A DNA stretch of 11,679 bases. It comes from an uncultured Ruminococcus sp. (GTDB taxonomy: Bacteria; Bacillota; Clostridia; Oscillospirales; Ruminococcaceae). Within the stretch, counting starts at the first letter, position 1. Each line of letters opens with the position of its first letter. The notes beneath the pieces were generated by a model. It was not told the origin of the DNA, did no database searches, and worked only from the letters and a program-made list of their open reading frames with translations. The stretch spans positions 1 through 11,679 of the forward strand of contig CAMHMM010000034.1 of assembly GCA_946186215.1 (NCBI GenBank), given 5' to 3'. Below, piece by piece: positions 6,864-11,679 of this stretch. Both the position numbers and the translations under genes were made by a program.

Positions 6864-7391
6864 TCACACGGACTGCCCCGGTCTTATCATTCTTTTCTTC
6901 TTTCTTTCCTGCGCCTGCTCGGGCTCCACATATTCGGTAACAAGATCGGTGAAGATCTGTCCGTCAAGATGTGCGTTCTCATGAGCCGCACACTGTGCAC
7001 CGAGATCAGTGAGCTCTATCTCGAAAAATTCGCCGTTTCTGTCCTGTGCACGGAGCTTAACCCACTCGGGGCGATCCACATATCCCCATTTATCGGGAAC
7101 GGAAAGGCAGCCTTCAAGAACATGCTGCTTGCCGCCCTGATCTGTTATCTCAGGATTTATAGCTTCGATCCTGAGCTCATTTTCCTCATTTTCAGGATCG
7201 GGCAGATGCATGATGAAATATCTTCTGCAATAGCCGATCTGCGGTGCCGCAAGACCGACACCCTCTGCCTTGTCGAGAGTTTCATGCATATCATCAAGTA
7301 TGACTGCCAGCTTTTCATCGAATTTTGTCACGGGACGGCATTTCTTCCTGAGTATCGGATCACCGTCAAGATAAATATTTCTGAGTGCCAT
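6864..7391 (-). CDS. def: Peptide deformylase
   Basis: Metalloenzyme that removes the N-formyl group from nascent proteins. The 175 residues hold all three family motifs: GVGLAAPQIG (44-53), EGCLSVP (93-99) with metal ligand C95, and HENAH (137-141) with metal ligands H137 and H141 and catalytic E138. The usual third motif reads HExDHLDG; here the Asp is Ala (HENAHLDG), an uncommon change that leaves the ligands intact. A basic, charged tail (about 155-172, ERKKKRMIR) could help ribosome binding, which is inference. The ATG has AAGGA (7396-7400) 4 nt upstream. It sits 41 nt after priA and 38 nt before fmt, in the standard priA-def-fmt order. Confidence 0.95.
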   Translation of the reverse strand: MALRNIYLDGDPILRKKCRPVTKFDEKLAVILDDMHETLDKAEGVGLAAPQIGYCRRYFIMHLPDPENEENELRIEAINPEITDQGGKQHVLEGCLSVPDKWGYVDRPEWVKLRAQDRNGEFFEIELTDLGAQCAAHENAHLDGQIFTDLVTEYVEPEQAQERKKKRMIRPGQSV

Positions 7392-7432
7392 AATTTCCTT
7401 TCTAAAGCGTCTCTTTGCTTGTTCCGGCCTGC

Positions 7433-9817
7433 TTACGGTATATCACCGTTTATATCAACATAAAGCGAAACATCGCGGAATTCCTTCATTTTAAGTGCTT
7501 CAAGGCGAATCCCGGTAATGAAATCGCGGAAGTGTCTGTCATTCTTGCATTTGAGTATCAGCTTCCAGCGATAGCTGCCGCATACCCTTTCAAGGTCGCA
7601 TTTTGATGCACGGTATATCACAAGCGGTATCTTCTCTGTGGATGTATGCGCCTCACGCACCATCTGCTCAAAGATATTCGCCGCACGCTGCACATCATTT
7701 TCGAGCACACCTGAAAAGCCCACAACGCATATATCACAGAACGGCGGATAGATCATCGCCCGTCTGAGCTTAATCTCCTGCTGATAAAAGCCTCTGTAAT
7801 CCTGCGCCGCGCCGAGACCGATTATATAATGGTCAGGCTGCGTGGTCTGTATCAGTGCCATACCGCTTGTACCGCCCCTGCCGCTTCTTCCCACCACCTG
7901 AGTGATAAGCGAGAATGTGCGTTCATAGGCGCGAAAATCGCCTGTAAACAGCGTTCTGTCTATCCCTGTGACACCCACAAGAGTGACCTTGGGAAAGTCG
8001 AGCCCCTTAGCGATCATCTGTGTGCCGACCATGATATCATATTCGCCGTTTCTGAAAGCGTTGAAGCTGTTTTCATAGGCAAAGCGGGAATATGTCGTGT
8101 CTGCATCCATGCGGAGCACTCTTGCATCGGGAAAGCATTCGCTTATCTCCTCTTCGAGCTTTTGAGTGCCCGCACCGGTGAGCATCACCGTGCTTTGTCT
8201 GCATACAGGGCATATCACCGTCAGAGGCTGGCTGTAGCCGCAGTAGTGGCACATCAGCATCCTGTTTACCTTGTGATATGTAAGCCCTATGGAGCAGTTG
8301 GGGCAGGAAACTGCGGTCTTGCAGACAGTACACTTTGCATAGGTATTGTAGCCTCTGCGGTTGAGCAGTATTATCGACTGCTCTCCCCGTTCAAGTCTCT
8401 GTCTTACAGCGGTTATCAGCTCATCGCTGAATGTTCTGCCAAGTCCTGTCACATCCACTATCTGAGTGCGGACAGGAGCGTGATTATATCTGTCCCTGAG
8501 CTCAAACAGCTTGGTTTTGCCGCTTACTGCGCCGTAATATGTTTCTATCGAAGGAGTGGCGGATGCCATGAGCATCACGCACCCGTGATATGCACATCTG
8601 AATGCCGCAATATCCTTTGCGGTATACCGGGGATTCTTTTCGGACTTGTATGTCCTCTCCCCTTCCTCATCTATTATGATAAGGCCGATATTTTCAAGCG
8701 GGGAGAATATCGCGCTCCTCGTGCCTACCACGATACGGCACATTCCCTCTTTTATCCGCCTGTATTCATTTGATCTCTGGGAAAGGGACAGTCCTGAATG
8801 CATCACTGCCACTGTTTCCCCGAAAAGTGCCCTGAAACGGCTGACCGTCTGGGGAGTAAGAGATATTTCCGGTATCAGCAGGATAACATTCCTGCCTGTG
8901 CTGAGAGTATATTCGATAAGCTTTACGAAGACGAGGGTTTTTCCGCTGCCTGTCACTCCGTGAAGAAGCGCCGAGCAGGGCTGCCGTCTGTCTATCAGCT
9001 CCGCGATACCGCCGTAAACTCTCTGCTGATCCTCGCTGAGGACGATGTCCTCCACCGAGGCTCTCTGCTGTATCTCGGGTGTTGAGATATTCTGCATCTC
9101 ATATGTCTCACACACGCCGAGTTTGCACATATTCTTTATCACAGCCGCAGTACAGCCCGCAAGATAGCACAGCTCCTTTACGGATGCGCTGCCCTCTCTT
9201 CCGAGTATCTCTGCTGCTGTGTTCTGCTTGGGAGTGAGCTTTATATTTTCAGCCCCGTCCCGCAGTCTTATCATAGTTATTGTGGCATCGAGTATCTTTT
9301 GCCTTACATTCTCGCTTTCCTCCACGAAGCCTCCCTGCAGAAGCTCTGCAAGAGACTGCCTGTCGGAAGCCACAAGTGCCTGTGCTTCATCGGCGTTTTC
9401 CGCCTCCGATGCACTCATGTAAAGCCTGTATGCCTTATCGGAGCACTGCCCCTTCTGAGGTTTCTTCCTGAGAGTGTATGTGCTCGAAAGCTCTATCCCG
9501 AAGCCCGGCGGCGAAAGCGCCCTGAACGCCTCGTAATAGGTACACATGGTAGCATCCCGCAGATGGAGCATCATTGCAAGCTGTTCATCCGAAAGAAAGG
9601 GCTCGTCATCAATGACTGCACCCAGCTCCTTCAGATCGCCGCCGTCAGCACTCTCATAGACTTCAACGGTCACGGCCGTCCTGCGCCTGTCACCCTTTCC
9701 GAAGGGAACCACCACGCGCATACCCGGCAGGACATTCATCCCATCGGGAACACGATAGCTGAAGAGGGTGTCAAATGAAAACGCCGTCCGGCTGACACCC
9801 ACCGTGCAGCAGATCAT
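7433..9817 (-). CDS. priA: Primosomal replication-restart helicase PriA
   Basis: Superfamily 2 3'-to-5' DNA helicase that recognises stalled forks and reloads the replicative helicase away from oriC. The 794-aa protein shows the N-terminal fork-binding region (about 1-105, with the FSYRVP element), then Walker A GVTGSGKT (287-294), LLIPEISLTPQ (313-323), MHSGLS (339-344) and GTRSAIF (365-371). The Walker B box is DEEG (383-386) where DEEH is usual, followed by TYKSE and RYTAKD rather than SYKQ and RYHARD. MASATPSIET (417-426), GTQMIAKGLDFP (598-609) and the motif VI stretch QVVGRSGRGG (640-649) follow. All eight zinc cysteines are present (496, 499, 505, 508, 523, 526, 536, 539). The ATG overlaps the rpoZ stop (ATGA) and has only a weak site (AGG), which suggests coupling. 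It is intact and full length. Confidence 0.97.
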   Translation of the reverse strand: MICCTVGVSRTAFSFDTLFSYRVPDGMNVLPGMRVVVPFGKGDRRRTAVTVEVYESADGGDLKELGAVIDDEPFLSDEQLAMMLHLRDATMCTYYEAFRALSPPGFGIELSSTYTLRKKPQKGQCSDKAYRLYMSASEAENADEAQALVASDRQSLAELLQGGFVEESENVRQKILDATITMIRLRDGAENIKLTPKQNTAAEILGREGSASVKELCYLAGCTAAVIKNMCKLGVCETYEMQNISTPEIQQRASVEDIVLSEDQQRVYGGIAELIDRRQPCSALLHGVTGSGKTLVFVKLIEYTLSTGRNVILLIPEISLTPQTVSRFRALFGETVAVMHSGLSLSQRSNEYRRIKEGMCRIVVGTRSAIFSPLENIGLIIIDEEGERTYKSEKNPRYTAKDIAAFRCAYHGCVMLMASATPSIETYYGAVSGKTKLFELRDRYNHAPVRTQIVDVTGLGRTFSDELITAVRQRLERGEQSIILLNRRGYNTYAKCTVCKTAVSCPNCSIGLTYHKVNRMLMCHYCGYSQPLTVICPVCRQSTVMLTGAGTQKLEEEISECFPDARVLRMDADTTYSRFAYENSFNAFRNGEYDIMVGTQMIAKGLDFPKVTLVGVTGIDRTLFTGDFRAYERTFSLITQVVGRSGRGGTSGMALIQTTQPDHYIIGLGAAQDYRGFYQQEIKLRRAMIYPPFCDICVVGFSGVLENDVQRAANIFEQMVREAHTSTEKIPLVIYRASKCDLERVCGSYRWKLILKCKNDRHFRDFITGIRLEALKMKEFRDVSLYVDINGDIP

Positions 9818-10062
9818 ACGCCTGATTTAAGTGAGGGATCCTCGATTATATTGAATTTCCTTGCGGCATATTCATCAACGGCAACGCGGACAGGCTTTTC
9901 ACCTGTGGGTGCCTTTGCATCGCTGAGCCTTGAATAATCACCCTTATTCTTTTCAAGCATCTCATCGCTGATCTCTCTTGCACGCTTTGCGATGCCGACT
10001 ACTACGGAATAGTAGCTTTCACCTCTGGTAGCAAGATCGTTCATTGAAGGTCTGAGCATCAT
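9814..10062 (-). CDS. rpoZ: DNA-directed RNA polymerase omega subunit
   Basis: Small subunit that helps fold and hold the beta-prime subunit. The 82-aa protein begins MMLRPSMNDLA and contains the omega signature YYSVVVGIAKRAREI (17-31), with the typical invariant AKRAR core. A KPVRVAVDEYAARKFNI segment (61-77) matches the conserved second helix-strand region. The first of two tandem ATGs is preferred because it overlaps the gmk stop as ATGA, with an AAAGGGGA site about 9 nt upstream inside the gmk end. The gene is coupled at both ends, overlapping gmk and priA. A coaBC gene, which follows rpoZ in many Bacillota, is not present here. Confidence 0.95.
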   Translation of the reverse strand: MMLRPSMNDLATRGESYYSVVVGIAKRAREISDEMLEKNKGDYSRLSDAKAPTGEKPVRVAVDEYAARKFNIIEDPSLKSGV

Positions 10063-10676
10063 ACTTTATTTCCCCTTTCCTCAAGCACCTTTTCTATAAG
10101 CTCCCGTCTGCGCCTGCGCACATCCTTTTCGGAGCGTATCAGACCGACAAGCTCATCGACCGCAGTTTCAAGCTCATCGTTTACTATCACATGATCATAA
10201 TCCATGGCAAAGGGTATTTCCTCCGCAGCCCTTGCCACTCGCTTTTTTATCACATCGTCACCGTCAGTGGCTCTCTTGTGCAGCCTGCGTTCAAGCTCGC
10301 CGACCGACGGCGGCAATATGAACACGAGCATTGCCTCCGGGCATTTCGCCCTTACCTGCATAGCGCCCTGCACCTCTATCTCAAGCACAACATCCGTGCC
10401 CTGCTTCAGCTTTTCCTCTATTGCCGCGCGGGGCGTACCATAGAAGTTCCCCACAAATTCGGCACTTTCAAGAAATCCGCCTTTATCGGAAAGCTCCGTG
10501 AACTGTTCCTTCGTCATAAAAAAGTAGTTCACACCGTCTTTTTCGCCTTCTCTGGGCTGTCTTGTGGTAGCGGAAACGGAATACCAGAACGGACTGCGCT
10601 CCTTTACCTTTTCAAGGACTGTTCCCTTTCCGCAGCCCGAAGGGGCGGAAACAACTATCAGAAGCCCGCGGGACAT
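10059..10676 (-). CDS. gmk: Guanylate kinase
   Basis: Cytoplasmic enzyme that phosphorylates GMP to GDP with ATP, feeding GTP, dGTP and (p)ppGpp pools. The 205 residues match the family length. It shows the P-loop SAPSGCGKGT (10-19), the GMP-binding stretch SATTRQPREGEKDGVNYFF (35-53), LEIEVQGA (98-105) and the lid-type Arg-rich segment RRLHKRATD (129-137). The C-terminal end is a basic helix (RRRRRELIEKV). The ATG has TGAGGTG about 6 nt upstream. It lies 55 nt after remA and overlaps rpoZ by 4 nt; remA-gmk-rpoZ is the standard Bacillota order. Confidence 0.97.
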   Translation of the reverse strand: MSRGLLIVVSAPSGCGKGTVLEKVKERSPFWYSVSATTRQPREGEKDGVNYFFMTKEQFTELSDKGGFLESAEFVGNFYGTPRAAIEEKLKQGTDVVLEIEVQGAMQVRAKCPEAMLVFILPPSVGELERRLHKRATDGDDVIKKRVARAAEEIPFAMDYDHVIVNDELETAVDELVGLIRSEKDVRRRRRELIEKVLEERGNKV

Positions 10677-10731
10677 TGACTACACCTCATTTTGTTGCAT
10701 ATGCGGCACAAGGCCTTGCATGATCTGTTAT

Positions 10732-10977
10732 CTATTCTTCCTCGTCTTCACCCGTTCTCCTGATTATAGAATCGGGAGCAAGGGCAGAAAGGATCACATG
10801 ATCGCTGTCCATGACAAGCACTGATCTCGTCTTTTTGCCATAGCTGGCATCAATGAGCATCCCCCTGTCGCGGGCATCCTGTATTATTCTTTTTATCGGC
10901 GCGGAATCAGGTGCGACTATCGCCACAAGCCTGCCTCCTGACACCACATTTCCGTAGCCGATCGGTATAAGCTCCAT
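10732..10977 (-). CDS. remA: RemA-like regulatory protein (DUF370)
   Basis: Homologue of B. subtilis RemA (YlzA), a DNA-binding protein that assembles into curved oligomers and activates matrix and osmoprotection genes there; targets in this organism are unknown. The 81-aa protein carries the conserved core nearly unchanged: IPIGYGNVV (4-12), [17 protein letters not shown] (23-39), [11 protein letters not shown] (41-51) and [11 protein letters not shown] (54-64). It ends in an acidic tail (GEDEEE). The ATG at 10977 is chosen because AGGGTG (10983-10988) lies 5 nt upstream. A longer reading from a TTG at 10992 would swallow that site and add MQGDI, which the family lacks. It sits 24 nt after yicC and 55 nt before gmk. 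Confidence 0.93.
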   Translation of the reverse strand: MELIPIGYGNVVSGGRLVAIVAPDSAPIKRIIQDARDRGMLIDASYGKKTRSVLVMDSDHVILSALAPDSIIRRTGEDEEE

Positions 10978-10982
10978 TATAT

Positions 10983-10988
10983 CACCCT
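10983..10988 (-). promoter_or_regulatory. Ribosome binding site deciding the remA start
   Basis: AGGGTG on the minus strand, 5 nt before the ATG at 10977. It favours the 81-aa product over a TTG-initiated 86-aa one. Confidence 0.65.
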
Positions 10989-11001
10989 GCAAACGCCGGC
11001 G

Positions 11002-11679
11002 TTACTCGATATTCTGTATCTGCTCCCTGATCTTTTCTATCTCGCTTTTGAGCTCCACAACGAGCCGTGTCACTGAAAGATCCTGTGCCTTGGAGCCGAT
11101 GGTGTTTGCTTCGCGGTTGAATTCCTGAATAAGGAAATCCGCTCTTCTTCCCACAGGTTCGCCTGAATCCAGCATATCGGCAAGCTGCCTGATATGGCTC
11201 TTTAAGCGCACCGTTTCCTCGGCAGTAGCGGTCTTGTCCGCAAATATCGCTGCCTCGGTGACGATCCTCGAATCGTCGATATCCTCCTGTGCGAGCATCT
11301 CGGAAAGCTTTGCATAGAGCCTGCCGCGATAGTTTTCAACTATCTGGGGCATATATTCCTCTATCTGCCCTACGATGCGCTCGATCACATCCAGTCTTTC
11401 AAGCACATCCTCACGAAGCTTCCTGCCCTCGCGCTCGCGCATCTTCACAAACGCTTCCAGCGCCTCCTGTGCCACAGCAGTCACATCGGCGCGTATCTGC
11501 TCCTCATCATCGGGAGCCTTGGTGACGGTGAATATATCCGGCAGACGCATAAGGTGCGAAAGTGCGATATCATCTCTCACATCAAGCTCCGAGCCCAGCT
11601 TGCGCAGTGCTGTCAAATAAGCCTGTGCGATCTCGGTGTTTGCAGAAACATCCGCATCGGCAGCGCCGATAGAATTTAC
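11002..11679 (-). CDS. yicC: YicC/YloC-family endoribonuclease, N-terminus cut by right edge
   Basis: The frame is open from the right edge to a TAA at 11002-11004, giving 225 C-terminal residues; family members are about 290 residues, so roughly 65 N-terminal residues (including the usual MTGYG start) lie outside the window. A TTG at 11616 is an internal Leu, not a start. The protein is highly helical and charged. It shows the family segments LPDIF, a long coiled-coil-like middle (REREGRKLREDVLERLDVIE), and the C-terminal DUF1732 signature RRADFLIQEFNREANTIGSKA followed by VVELKSEIEKIREQIQN. E. coli YicC and B. subtilis YloC are reported endoribonucleases; substrates here are unknown. It is upstream of remA by 24 nt, the conserved Bacillota arrangement, and is probably the first gene or near the first of this operon. 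Confidence 0.94.
   Translation of the reverse strand, partial: VNSIGAADADVSANTEIAQAYLTALRKLGSELDVRDDIALSHLMRLPDIFTVTKAPDDEEQIRADVTAVAQEALEAFVKMREREGRKLREDVLERLDVIERIVGQIEEYMPQIVENYRGRLYAKLSEMLAQEDIDDSRIVTEAAIFADKTATAEETVRLKSHIRQLADMLDSGEPVGRRADFLIQEFNREANTIGSKAQDLSVTRLVVELKSEIEKIREQIQNIE

Noticed and set aside
7829..8773. 314-codon plus-strand open frame opposite priA
   Set aside because: It is antisense to the conserved helicase core of PriA, has no family resemblance, and its Cys/His-rich sequence is the mirror of the PriA codons.
10191..10679. 162-codon plus-strand open frame opposite gmk
   Set aside because: It is the shadow of guanylate kinase, whose motifs are complete on the minus strand.

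Overview
The window is a housekeeping segment of a low-to-mid-GC Gram-positive chromosome. The gene order yicC/yloC - remA - gmk - rpoZ - priA - def - fmt - rsmB - rlmN - stp - prkC is the conserved Bacillota (Firmicutes) cluster. The PASTA kinase N-terminus, the DUF370/RemA protein and the codon style suggest a Clostridia member close to Ruminococcus (Oscillospiraceae). That placement is by family resemblance only; no search was run. No prophage, CRISPR, tRNA or rRNA is visible.

Layout: positions 2-370 hold the 3' end of an unidentified plus-strand gene. It meets the long minus-strand operon head to head across two strong hairpin terminators (374-426 and 442-471). Everything from 483 to the right edge is one minus-strand gene train, transcribed right to left. 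It begins outside the window (yicC is cut by the right edge) and ends with prkC. Genes are tightly packed: gmk/rpoZ and rpoZ/priA overlap by ATGA, fmt/rsmB by GTGA, and rsmB/rlmN by TAATG. Most other gaps are 13-55 nt. The exception is a 146-nt gap between stp and prkC, which holds a small imperfect palindromic element.

The genes supply RNA turnover or processing (YicC), a RemA-type DNA-binding regulator, GMP kinase, the omega subunit of RNA polymerase, the PriA replication-restart helicase, the formyl-methionine cycle (Fmt adds the formyl group, Def removes it), two rRNA modification enzymes (RsmB for 16S m5C, RlmN for 23S/tRNA m2A), and a Ser/Thr phosphatase/kinase pair (Stp/PrkC) of the type that senses cell-wall fragments and controls growth and envelope processes.

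The most unusual feature is in prkC. Its kinase domain lacks the glycine-rich ATP-binding loop: about 22 residues between GRYE and the VAVK lysine are absent, in frame, while the rest of the kinase, the membrane segment and three PASTA repeats are intact. An in-frame stop just upstream rules out an N-terminal extension that could supply it. The change lies about 80 nt from the palindromic element, so the 5' end of this gene looks recently remodelled, or misassembled. Smaller oddities are a DEEG instead of DEEH box in PriA and HENAH instead of the usual HExDH in peptide deformylase. I see no strong candidate for a wholly new system here.
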